From: Monoplex corrugatus
Taxonomy: Eukaryota; Mollusca; Gastropoda; Littorinimorpha; Ranellidae
Direction of reading: 5' to 3'
Assembly (NCBI GenBank): GCA_030674185.1
Contig: JAPXFY010000021.1
Location: 72,236,294 to 72,251,293, forward strand
Length of the DNA: 15,000 nt
Every line of letters starts with the position of its first letter. Positions within the stretch are counted from its first letter, which is position 1. Position numbers and translations under genes: made by a program. Under the pieces are notes generated by a model, which saw only the letters and a list, made by a program, of their open reading frames with translations, ran no database searches and was not told the DNA's origin. Positions 1 to 8,466 of the stretch are shown here, piece by piece.

Positions 1-110
1 GATATGTCTGTAAGTTGTTTTTGTTTTTTTATTTCTTACCTGTTTATTTATCTACATGCTCCTTTATGTTGTATTTATTCACCTATTCACGTATATACAT
101 ACATGTATAT

Positions 111-165
111 ACTTCCTTCCTTCCTTCCTTCCTTCCTTCCTTCCTTCCTTCCTTCCTTACTTCCT
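111..165. repeat. (TTCC)n microsatellite
   Basis: About a dozen near-perfect TTCC units follow a TATACATACATG-rich lead-in. The array decays into TTAC-containing units on the right. The overlapping reading frames here only encode the repeat and are not genes. Confidence 0.95.
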
Positions 166-169
166 TACT

Positions 170-640
170 TACATACCTATCTATTTCCTCTTTTCTTTCC
201 TCGGAAGTGAACGACAGACTGGCGGGGTTATGATTGGGAAGACATTGGTTTCACTTAGTTGATAGACAGCTGAGGGTTTGTGCACTGACTGGGGAGGGGG
301 GTTGGGGGGCTTTCTGTCATGTGAGGCGAGTTTAGACAGAATGTTTAGTTGTGTTGTGATTCAGATCTGTCTTCATTTACTTTATATATACGTTCCTTCT
401 TTTGAAAATAAGATACACAGATACACAATTCATTTACATGTAATCAAGATTATTCCAATGATAGGCTGATACAATACAAGTGTAAGGTATAGACTAGGTA
501 AACTGTAGGCTAGGTAGGGCCTCAGGACCTAGCCAGCTCATGGGTTTATGTGCAGGCTTAAGGTTTGTGCCATGATCACCATACACATGGCACCTGTGAC
601 GTTAGTGCATGTGGAATTCGTTCTGAGCGCGATGATATCT
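170..640. other. unassigned sequence with one short inverted repeat
   Basis: No coding frame or known element is recognised. The one structured item is a perfect 8-bp inverted repeat, GGCTAGGT at 508-515 and ACCTAGCC at 527-534, with an 11-nt spacer. The right edge, 641-660, is a short CTGAAA-type hexamer repeat that abuts the LINE remnant. Confidence 0.6.
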
Positions 641-680
641 TGAGAAACTGAAACTGAAACCGGAAAAAGACAAAATATTA

Positions 681-1324
681 GATAGATGGGAACAGTACAC
701 GAAATGTCTTTTTGACGATGACAGAAGGGAAGAAAACACCATAAGAAAGAACATTGAATGACCACTAGTAATGATAGATGGGAACAGTACACTAAATACC
801 TTTATGACGTTGACAGAAGGGAAGAAAACACCATAAGAAAGAACATTGAATGACCACTAGTAATGATAGATGGGAACAGTACACGAAATGTCTTTTTGAC
901 GATGACAGAAGGGAAGAAAACACCATAAGAAAGAACATTGAATGACCACTAGTAATGATAGATGGGAACAGTACACTAAATACCTTTATGACGTTGACAG
1001 AAGGGAAGAAAACACCATAAGAAAGAACATTGAATGACCACTAGTAATGATAGATGGGAACAGTACACGAAATGTCTTTTTGACGATGACAGAAGGGAAG
1101 AAAACACCATAAGAAAGAACATTGAATGACCACTAGTAATGATAGATGGGAACAGTACACGAAATGTCTTTTTGACGTTGACAGAAGGGAAGAAAACACC
1201 ATAAGAAAGAACATTGAATGACCACTAGTAATGATAGATGGGAACAGTACACGAAATGTCTTTTTGACGTTGACAGAAGGGAAGAAAACACCATAAGAAA
1301 GAACAATGAATGACCACTAGTAAT
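681..1324. repeat. seven-copy 92-bp tandem array derived from LINE coding sequence
   Basis: Units begin at 681, 773, 865, 957, 1049, 1141 and 1233, all exactly 92 bp long. Each unit reads, in one frame, RWEQYTKCLFDDD, then a basic stretch, NIE, a stop and PLVM. This matches the linker just before the RT of the LINE that continues at 1325. Two unit types alternate: type A has CGAAATGTCTTTTTGACG and type B has CTAAATACCTTTATGACG. The order is A B A B A A' A', where A' carries GTTG in place of GATG, and the last unit has one more change. The unit length is not a multiple of three, so each copy shifts the frame. Confidence 0.95.
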
Positions 1325-2803
1325 GAAAGATGAAGTTAGAGCAGCGTTGAAAAAGATATAACTGAAAAAGGCCCAGGACCAGACGATATTACTACAGAAA
1401 TGACTAAGGCGTTAGATGAATTTAGCATTGAAAAAGTAAAAGTCCTCCTAAACAAAATTTATGGCACACAAAAATCCCCCAAAATATGTCAAAATCAATT
1501 TTCGTTGCACTTCCAAAGAAGGCAGAGGCTATAAAACGGGAACTCCCTCATACATTTAGCTTGGTAAATCAAGTGACAAAGATTATATTAAGAATAATCA
1601 TGTTGAGGACAAGGAACAGAATCAAACCAGAAATAGCGGATGGACAAATTGTATTTTTTGATAGGAAAGGAATCATTAATACCGTTTATATTCTAAGAAC
1701 TATCATAGCAAGATCAGTTGAGTTGAGTAGGGATTTATATCTATGTTTTGTTGATAATACCACAATTTTTTTTCTGGGTATGACCGAAGAATTGATCGAT
1801 CAATCAAGTGGAAAAGCTAAATATTGAGAGTAAAGATCTAAGAATGATAAATAATATGTATTGGGAACACACAGCATCAATGAGAGTAGAAAATCATATA
1901 AGCTCTTTCCAAAATATCAAAAGAGGGTTTAGGCAGGGATGTGTTCTGTCACCAGATTTGTTTTTATTTTACAGCGAAAACATCATGAGAAATCTAGAAG
2001 AATGCCCTGGGCTAAAGTTCGTAGGAAAAGCTGATAAGCAATCTTCGTGTTGCAGATAACACTGTTTTAATTGCAGAAAATGAAAAAGACCTACAACATC
2101 TTATGAATGTAATAAAAAAAAAAGAAAACAACAGAAATAAAGGACTAGAACTAAACAGCAAGAAGCCTGAAGTCATAGTAATCAGAAAAAAAAAAGAAAT
2201 TCTCTCAAGTAAAATAACAGCAGATGGCACAACATTAAGAGAAGTTGATTAGCTGAAATATATGGGATGCACATGACAAATATCCAGGAGGACTGGCCAA
2301 GCTAAAACAGCATTCAAAAAATAAAAAGTGTTCTTACCAACAAATGCTTATCAATTAACATCGGGAAGAGAGTTCTTGAATGTTAATAAAACCGATACTG
2401 TTGTATAGATACGAAGTGTGAACGGTCAACAGGTAAAGGTGGAACAAGATTGAGGCAGCTGAAAATTGATTTCTAAGAAGAATGTTAAGATTTCTATGCA
2501 CAGCAAAGACAACAAACGAGACAGTCTTGAAAAAGGTAACACAAAAAGAATATGAATGAAGAAGATTGGGTAAAGACAAGCAACTTTACATGTCATTTTA
2601 TGAGGCAAGAGAAATTAGGGCACCTAGTCACAATAGGAAATCTTGATTGGAAAAGAGCACTTGGTAGATCCAGGAAGAAATTACTGGACAGATTTGCAAA
2701 GTGGATGAAGACAGAAAGGGTGTGAGATATACTTACAGTGACAAAAGATAGATTCGTATGGAGGGCAATGGTTGCCATAACCATGCAGCAGGGCACATGG
2801 TGA
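1325..2803 (+). pseudogene. broken LINE reverse transcriptase
   Basis: The protein would copy the element's RNA into DNA at the insertion site. Recognisable blocks occur in order but in several frames. DEVRAALKKI and then GPGPDDITTEM come first. IFVALPKK and VTKIILRIIMLRTRNRIKPEI follow in the frame opened at 1486. YLCFVDNTT, the motif A region, is at about 1738-1761, with its Asp at 1753-1755. NMYWEHTASMRVE and RQGCVLSP (1931-1954) follow, then VADN (2049-2060), the site of the catalytic YADD box, and then TVLIAENEKDLQ. Downstream come GLELNSKK, KYMG, LTNKCLSINIGKRVLE and, at the end, the WRAMVA terminus. Motif A residues after the Asp are degraded, and YADD has become VADN. In-frame stops include one after KKI near 1360 and one at 1825-1827, so no active enzyme can be made. 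Confidence 0.85.
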
Positions 2804-2817
2804 TGATGATGATGATT

Positions 2818-3830
2818 AGATGCAATCTGGAAAGAGAATGATGTAGGCCAGCGCCGTCACGAGGGATGCGGAGGAGATAAGTGTGGCTCCTTACACAGAC
2901 AATGATGTGGATGAAAGAGTTAAAAAAATGAATAGTACAATGGTAACAACGATGACGACGATTGTACTCAAGGTGCTATGTATAATCAAAACTCTTGAGT
3001 CACTGTAAGGTTTTGCTCTCAGTTCGTGTCATTGTTGTCATAACACTTAACTGAGGTTAAAAAAAAAAAGAAAAAACAACCCCCACCCACCCACCCACCC
3101 ACACCTCCCCTTGAAACGCTGTATCAAACCATCGACACAGAGGATTGCACTCAGAGAGGTACAAAAAGCAGGTGATGTATATATCAGCGAGTCATCATAA
3201 AATCTTGTCATCATACCTTTTCACTATAAAGTAGTGTCACACCAATGTTTGACATTGAAGTCTGCAACAGTGTAAAATTCCACACATATTTGCACATACA
3301 CACAGGGGCAAGCAAGCAAGCAAGCAAACAAGGAAGCAAGCAAACAAGCAAGCGAGCATGCAAACCAACCAACCACATACGTACAAAATTATCACACAAC
3401 ACGAATGTTTGTTTTTTTGTTTGTTTTTTATCGAAGTGATCAATAACGCGACAAACCTTTTAATGAAATAACGTTGTCGGCAACACAGTTTATCAGTTTA
3501 CTCTATTAACAATGGACACCGATGAAGCGGGAAGTTCATACAGAGGCCATGTCACAGTGACTTCATGCTAACAACACCGCGTCTAGTGGGACTGGCTTTC
3601 TCCTGACAAATGGCTGTATGTCTTTTTTCCGAAATTTTCCCCGGTACCTGTTCTCCTCTAGTTTAGTACTCGACTGACATTTATCCATAGCAGGCTAACC
3701 TCATTCAGCAATCAAACAAACAATGTTGGTTTTCTAATGAATTTTTGCACCTCTGTCAAAATGCTGATCTGTACTCGTCAGGTTTATTCTGCACTGCCTC
3801 TCGTAAAATATATATTTAAAATAGAGAGAA
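2818..3830. other. unassigned sequence with (CCCA)n and (GCAA)n microsatellites
   Basis: No coding exon is recognised. Simple repeats are an A-rich run followed by (CCCA)n at about 3079-3104, and a GCAA/ACAA run at about 3307-3360. The opposing 60-70 residue frames at 3211-3443 are read-outs of the GCAA repeat. Confidence 0.6.
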
Positions 3831-4345
3831 CTGAAGAAAAGATAGCTTAAATACTCATTGTACTTTACAATACTGTGTACTTTTGGTGTGTGTAAACTGA
3901 AGAAAAGATAGCTTAAGTACTCATTGTACTTTACAATGCTGTGTACTTTTTGTATGTGTAAACTGAAGAAAAGATAGCTTAAATACTCAATGTACTTTAC
4001 AATGCTGTGTACTTTTTGTATGTGTAAACTGAAGAAAAGATAGCTTAAATACTCAATGTACTTTACAATGCTGTGTACTTTTTGTGTGTGTAAACTGAAG
4101 AAAAGATAGCTTAAGTACTCAATGTACTTTACAATGCTGTGCACTTTTTGTGTGTGTAAACTGAAGACAAGATAGCTTAAATACTCAATGTACTTTACAA
4201 TGCTGTGTACTTTTTGTGTGTGTAAACTGAAGAAAAGATAGCTTAAGTACTCAATGTACTTTAGAATGCTGTGTACTTTTTTGTGTGTAAACTGAAGAAA
4301 AGATAGCTGAAGTACTCGATGTACTTAAAATGTGTAATTTTTGTA
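3831..4345. repeat. 66-bp minisatellite, about eight copies
   Basis: Units start with CTGAAGAAAAGATAGCTT at 3831, 3897, 3963, 4029, 4095, 4161, 4227 and 4292; the last spacing is 65 bp and the final copy is partial. Because 66 is 22 codons, the minus strand stays open over many copies and gives a hydrophobic 22-residue repeat with KVHSIVKY and YLSYLFFSLH. I read that frame as a by-product: no start signal, homology or composition suggests a real protein. Many units hold short inverted repeats such as AAGTAC/GTACTT with a 5-nt loop, and one unit has CATTGTA/TACAATG with a 3-nt loop. Confidence 0.95.
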
Positions 4346-4570
4346 AAGCTTTGCTTCATCCATCATGATATCAGGGGATGGGATACTGTAATATCTAGAA
4401 CATAATTATGCTCCCAGAAGCCAAGATCAAGCACGATCGAACATGGTCGCCAAATGGATTTGTGAACAGGTTCCGGTCGTGGCTTGAACACATGGTCCCA
4501 GTTTATCCAGCTATAAATGATAGGCTACCTGTCCCTCTTTTATAATAGGAAGGTACAGCAGAGAGAGAAA

Positions 4571-4640
4571 GAGAGAAACTGAAACTGAAACTGAAAATGG
4601 TTTATTGCCATTGACATTTTTGTCTTTGTGGCAAGGAGCA
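4571..4640. repeat. (CTGAAA)n hexamer run followed by a hairpin
   Basis: GAGAAACTGAAACTGAAACTGAAAATGG is a short CTGAAA array at about 4573-4598. It runs directly into an inverted repeat: TTGCCA at 4605-4610 with TGGCAA at 4629-4634, and an inner GAC (4613-4615)/GTC (4622-4624) pairing. The hexamer also occurs at 641-660. This could be the end of a dispersed short element; identity is unknown. Confidence 0.5.
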
Positions 4641-4779
4641 TAAAACAAAGTCATTAAATTTTTCGGCGACGTTTTCTCGAAACAAAGATTTATAAATATA
4701 GTCATGGCTGACAATACATCCATTTGAATTTTTTCCCTAAAGATGAAGAAAAAATTGAACGGAAAAAGTTGAACAAAAT

Positions 4780-5099
4780 GTTGAACAAAAAGTTGAAGAA
4801 ACAGTTGACCACCCAACGTAATTAGTCATATAAGTAAGAGGAAGACCCAAATCCGCCAAACAAACATAAAAACAATATAGTGATATTTTCACTGAATATA
4901 AACGTACATTAATTTAAAAAGTTGAACAAAAAGTTAAAGAAACAGTTAACCACCCGACATAATTAGTCATATAAGTAAGAGGAAGACCCAAATCCAGAAA
5001 CAAAAACAACAACAACAACAAAAAAACAATATAAAGTAACATCTTCATGGAGATAAACGTACATTAATTTAAAAAGTTGAACAAAAAGTTGAAGAAACA

Positions 5100-5100
<1 letters not shown>
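4780..5100 (+). repeat. imperfect tandem duplication, about 141-155 bp
   Basis: The block starting GTTGAACAAAAAGTTGAAGAAACAG at 4780 recurs at 4921 and starts again at 5076. Shared internal strings include AATTAGTCATATAAGTAAGAG, GAAGACCCAAATCC and ATAAACGTACATTAATTT. The second copy has an extra (CAA)n stretch at about 5000-5020. The third copy breaks off into the GA tract after about 25 bp. The left edge also has a short GTTGAAC-type subrepeat (4755-4800), which explains the Phe-rich minus-strand frame there. Confidence 0.8.
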
Positions 5101-5174
<74 letters not shown>

Positions 5175-5411
5175 GGAGACAGACAGAGAGAGAAAGAGAG
5201 AGACAGACAGACAGACAGAGAGAGAGAGAGAGAAAGAGGGAGACAGACAGAGAGAGAAAGAGACAGACAGACAGACAGACAGAGAGAGAGAGAAAGAGGG
5301 AGACAGACAGAGAGAGAAAGAGACAGACAGACAGACAGACAGAGAGAGAAAGAGGGAGACAGACAGAGAGAGAAAGAGACAGAAAGACAGACAGACAGAC
5401 AGACAGAGAGA
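5097..5411. repeat. GA / GACA microsatellite with nested higher-order periods
   Basis: A 315-nt tract of nearly pure purine on the plus strand, interrupted only by C in GACA units. A longer motif, GAAAGAGGGAGACAGACAGAG, recurs at 5168, 5232, 5292 and 5348, with periods of 64, 60 and 56. Long open frames on both strands (Ser/Leu-rich on minus, Arg/Glu-rich on plus) are repeat artefacts. Confidence 0.95.
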
Positions 5412-6060
5412 GGACATGGTCACCACATTCTAGTGCTGATCCTTGGAAATCAGAATTTTCACTTTTTCTGAAATATTTGTTATCACCCAGACAAGAGATA
5501 TAACCACAGGTCAGCAAGATAAGATACTTTCCTTTACATTTACCCAGAACCAGCCTATTACTGAGACTAAGAAACTAGCCTGTCTTTAAAATTTACAAAG
5601 TGAAAAATCCTTAAAATAAACTGTCAAACAATGCTAAGATCTTAGCCAAATAAAAACAAACAAACAAACAAAAACAAAAAAATACTAATAACAACCACCA
5701 CCACCACCACCAAAATCCACTCAAAATCTAAGCCTGCCCTGCTACGGCACAGACACAACTCAAGACCAATCAACTCCCCCCCCCCCCCCCCCCAAATCAA
5801 TATTTTATTTACAACACTGTCATATGCACAATAAACAAGTACAGACAAAACAACTCCAAACCAGATACATACCCAAAAAGAGACACAAAACAAGGTAAGA
5901 TGCACCATACAGCCCCTTAGCCACGAATTATCAAGACTTTCACCAGATTAGACTCTCTCCGAATCCATCAGTCATCCCAAGGCACACAATTTCAGTCGAC
6001 CAACCCTCTATGTAACTGTATAGCTTAAATTACATAAAATAGAAATGACACGAGCAACAC
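5412..6060. other. unassigned sequence with (CAAA)n, (CCA)n and poly-C runs
   Basis: No gene is recognised. Simple repeats are CAAA at about 5655-5680, CCA at about 5693-5713 and an 18-nt poly-C at 5776-5793. A minus-strand frame across 5642-5908 depends on the CCA and poly-C runs and is not credible as a gene. Confidence 0.6.
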
Positions 6061-6075
6061 GCACACGCACACGCA

Positions 6076-6161
<86 letters not shown>
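6061..6161. repeat. (AC)n microsatellite
   Basis: About 100 nt of AC dinucleotides, with CG-interrupted units at the left end (CACACGCACACGCACGCG). It lies just beyond the 3' end of the minus-strand LINE fragment. Confidence 0.97.
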
Positions 6162-6163
<2 letters not shown>

Positions 6164-6184
6164 TGGCTTATAAAATGGGAGAAG

Positions 6185-6850
6185 AAGATAAAAGCAAATA
6201 AAAGCAAGAATAAAAGCAATGGAAATTTATAGAGAGCATAGCATATACAAATATATATTATAACAATGTGATTCCCCTCCGAGCGGAGACAGGCTGCAGA
6301 GGGGGGATGGAGTGAGGTTAGGATTTTATGCAGAGGAGAAATGGTGAGTTTTAAGAGCGGACTTGAAGGAGACAAAAGTAGGTTGCTGACGGACTGAGAG
6401 AGGAAGTTTGTTCCAGGAGACTGGACCAGAAACAGAGAAGGCTCGTGGACCATAGGTATTGAGCTTAGTGCGTGGAAAGCGAAAAGTCAGAGGATCGGAG
6501 GCAGAGCGGAGGGTACGTGAGGGAACATAGATCTCAAGTAGGCTTGACAGGTAATCGGGGGCTGCGTTATTGAGGCTTTTGTAGCACATGGTGTCTAGTT
6601 TGTACTGTATGCGCTTTGATACAGGGAGCCAGTGAAGTTGTGCCAGGAGAGGAGATATGTGGTCAGCTTTTTTCTTTTTGAGTACAAGGCGTACAGCATT
6701 GTTTTGAATGCGCTGTAGGATGTGAATGGTGGAGGCAGGAAGACCAGACAGGAGTGAATTGCAATAGTCAATGCGAGACATTATGAAGGAGAGAACGAGT
6801 TTTGCAGTTGTTTCGACGGAAAGATACTTCCTAATAGTATTCCACACACT
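6185..6850 (-). mobile_element. 5'-truncated CR1/L2-like LINE, 3' end
   Basis: The fragment carries the C-terminal end of ORF2 and about 140 bp of 3' UTR, read toward lower coordinates. The UTR includes a GC-rich perfect hairpin, CTCCG (6277-6281) with CGGAG (6284-6288). At its 3' end three units related to TGCTTTTATT (minus strand, about 6187-6220) look like the short tandem tail seen on CR1/L2-type elements. The 5' truncation lies near 6850-6890, where homology fades. No target-site duplication was identified. Confidence 0.8.
6326..6847 (-). pseudogene. C-terminal part of CR1/L2-type LINE ORF2, open but truncated
   Basis: The frame is open for 173 residues to a TAA at 6326-6328, and covers the region after the RT palm. 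Family hallmarks appear in order: [15 protein letters not shown] (about 23-37), [12 protein letters not shown] (about 44-55), [19 protein letters not shown] (62-80), YVPSRTLR (107-114), [18 protein letters not shown] (132-149) and [10 protein letters not shown] (161-170) at the C-terminus. This matches the C-terminal region of CR1, L2 and Rex-type LINE proteins. The RT catalytic core and endonuclease are missing because of 5' truncation. The first codon of this frame is GTG and is internal, so it is not a start. The lack of any stop suggests a fairly young insertion. It is a non-functional gene fragment. Confidence 0.85.
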
Positions 6851-7906
6851 GGTACTATGACCATCACATAATAAATACCGCTTGGTTATTCACATTTGCC
6901 TACATGGCGTGTTTTTCATCTTAGGTTTTGTGCTCTCTTGTATTTTATTATTTATCGCTTTTTTTTTTTTTCACATGGACCCTGTCAAGGCATTATTTCA
7001 ACAATATGACGACCCACGCTTTTGCTTTCTTTTTGAAAGATTTATGCTTCATTTTTCTCAGAGTTTTATGACTTGTCCCCCTTTAACGACATGTTCACTG
7101 CTGCTCTGGTTCCCACTTGCAACTGGTATACTTGGAAGGATGGAAAACAGTTGGTTGGCCGAGGCTAGATCCGCAGCCGACCTCCCTAGACGTGGTGTCT
7201 CCTCTCCTCTCGTTCTGTAGCAGGTGACACCCTCATACAGACAAAAAAAAAAAGAAGACAAAAATGAAACTGGACTGGAGCCCCAGACCTAACGATAGAC
7301 TGGCACGCCATCTTTGTATTTGACAACATCAACACGACAAGACAGCAGGAGTTACTCCCTCTTCCAGGTGTTGACGACCATGGGACAGCACAGCAACAAA
7401 ATGACGAACAGTTTCTTTCTTCAACGTTCACAGGCCCAACTACGATGTTTGTCTTCTGTCAGAGTAACTGACCCAACGAGAACACTTGCTATTCGACCAC
7501 AAGGATGTGGTTCAGTCCTCATCTTGAACTGGAGCTTGAATATAATTATGTTTTAGGTGCAAGGTACCCAGAGTTAGCGCACAACAAACTAGCCACAAAA
7601 TACACAAATTAGTTATTGTACCGCGAATCGCGCGAAACATGAACGGGCAAACTTATGAGAAGTTCTATGAAGGTGTTCATACTCCCACAAACAAACCTAA
7701 CATATCAACACACAAACATACAGGAATTAACACCTGCACACATGCAAGTAGGTTCGCACAGGGTAAAGAATGAATACGCACGTAGGTTTTGCCGGCAGAT
7801 ACAGTGAAAGAAAAGATGGTCACTCACGAAATAACAATTTGGTACAATTTTCACGATACTTTAATCATTTCATGATAACGAGGAGGAGGAGCAACGTGCT
7901 ATGGAG
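6851..7906. other. unassigned sequence between two LINE fragments
   Basis: No family or exon is recognised. There is a T run at about 6960-6971 and an A run at about 7242-7252. Short frames (6882-7220, 7314-7556 on plus, 7186-7431 on minus) overlap one another and have no recognisable motif. The last bases form the left flank of the R2-like insertion. Confidence 0.5.
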
Positions 7907-7922
7907 TGCCATCGAGGATTTA
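7907..7922 (+). repeat. left target-site duplication of R2-like LINE copy 1
   Basis: TGCCATCGAGGATTTA, identical over 16 nt to 8619-8634. The pair brackets exactly the sequence that aligns to the longer copy at 9600-12525. Confidence 0.9.
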
Positions 7923-7928
7923 CAAAGT

Positions 7929-8335
7929 CAAATACAAAGTCTGGTGTCTACAGTTCATGCTGATACCAAAGCTGCTGTGGCCACTGCTAATCTATGACAT
8001 TTGCACCAGCACAGTCGAAGCAATGGAAGCCAAAATCCTCGAAACAAGTGATTCTGATAGAACTCACTGTGCCATACGAAAGCAGAATGGAAGAAGCACA
8101 TATCTACAAGACCGAAAAATACGCCGGTCTTGCCAGCACCCTGAAGAAAGCAGGTCTGCGGGTCAAAATCTTCGCCATAGAGGTCGGGGCAAGAGGGTTT
8201 GTGGGCACCTCCGCTTATGATCTCATGAAACAACTCGCCATTTCTGGGAAGAAGAGGACTAGAGCCCTTAAAGCAATGCAGAGCAGCAGAAAGGAGCTCA
8301 AGCTGGATCTGGGCAAGGAGGAACCAAAAAAGTGA
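7929..8335 (+). pseudogene. remnant of R2-like LINE ORF: restriction-like endonuclease C-terminal half
   Basis: Before the deletion, residues LIPKLLWPLLIYD and TSTVEAMEAK match the post-RT region of copy 2. After a frame change, the frame that ends at 8335 contains SKQVILIELTVPYESR, EEAHIYKTEKYAGLA, IFAIEVGARGF and DLMKQLAISGKKRTRALKAM. In this family the IELTVP segment with a downstream Lys belongs to a PD-(D/E)XK-type nuclease that nicks the target DNA. The upstream RPD motif seen in copy 2 at 11897-11905 is deleted here. The C-terminal end is better preserved than in copy 2, which has lost codons around GARGF. It cannot make a working protein. Confidence 0.75.
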
Positions 8336-8372
8336 ACTTCATAAGGATTAAAATTCCCTACAGATGATGTGT

Positions 8373-8449
8373 GCCCCGTTAGCACATGGTAAAACCGCGT
8401 ACCGCAGTTCTGAAGCGCAGAATCGCCCAGGTTCGCTCCCGGCGTTGGG
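8373..8449 (+). other. tRNA-like module in 3' UTR of R2-like LINE copy 1
   Basis: A box A-like TAGCACATGG begins at 8380 and a box B-like GGTTCGCTCCC at 8430-8440. The 50-nt spacing is close to that of a tRNA. A T-arm with one mismatch can form (CCAGG/CCCGG), and a weak acceptor pairing is possible (CCC with GGG). The acceptor and anticodon stems are too poor for a functional tRNA. It is followed by an A run and the conserved tail. No tRNA identity is assigned. Confidence 0.55.
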
Positions 8450-8466
8450 AAAAAAAAAAAAAAATA

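Larger units (their letters stand above)
663..2817 (+). mobile_element. decayed non-LTR retrotransposon (endonuclease/RT LINE, RTE-like), RT part and 3' end
   Basis: This is a 5'-truncated LINE. It starts in the linker before the RT domain (residues like DRWEQYTKCLFDDDR), runs through the RT and the C-terminal part, and ends with WRAMVA...GTW and a stop at 2801-2803. A (TGA)n run to about 2817 follows, the short microsatellite tail typical of RTE-type elements. The part upstream of the RT has been amplified into a 92-bp tandem array. Many frameshifts and stops make it non-functional. The LINE identity is secure from the ordered RT motifs. The clade name is a best guess made by recognition and was not tested with a tree. 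Confidence 0.85.

Noticed and set aside
681..1324. CRISPR-like or regulatory direct repeat array
   Set aside because: Units are contiguous with no spacers, and each is a piece of LINE coding sequence.
3734..4144. 136-residue minus-strand frame as a gene
   Set aside because: It is the 66-bp repeat read in a frame that stays open because 66 is divisible by three; no start context or homology.
4511..4816. Minus-strand 101-residue frame rich in Leu/Phe
   Set aside because: It comes from GTTGAAC-type subrepeats and the CTGAAA/GA run.
4963..5517. Long minus- and plus-strand open frames over the GA/GACA tract (up to 184 residues)
   Set aside because: They only translate the microsatellite (Ser/Leu/Cys-rich or Arg/Glu-rich).
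5642..5908. Minus-strand 88-residue hydrophobic frame
   Set aside because: It depends on CCA, CAAA and poly-C runs, giving Val and Gly homopolymers.
7186..7556. Overlapping short frames on both strands as genes
   Set aside because: No recognised motifs, and the frames are of the length expected by chance.
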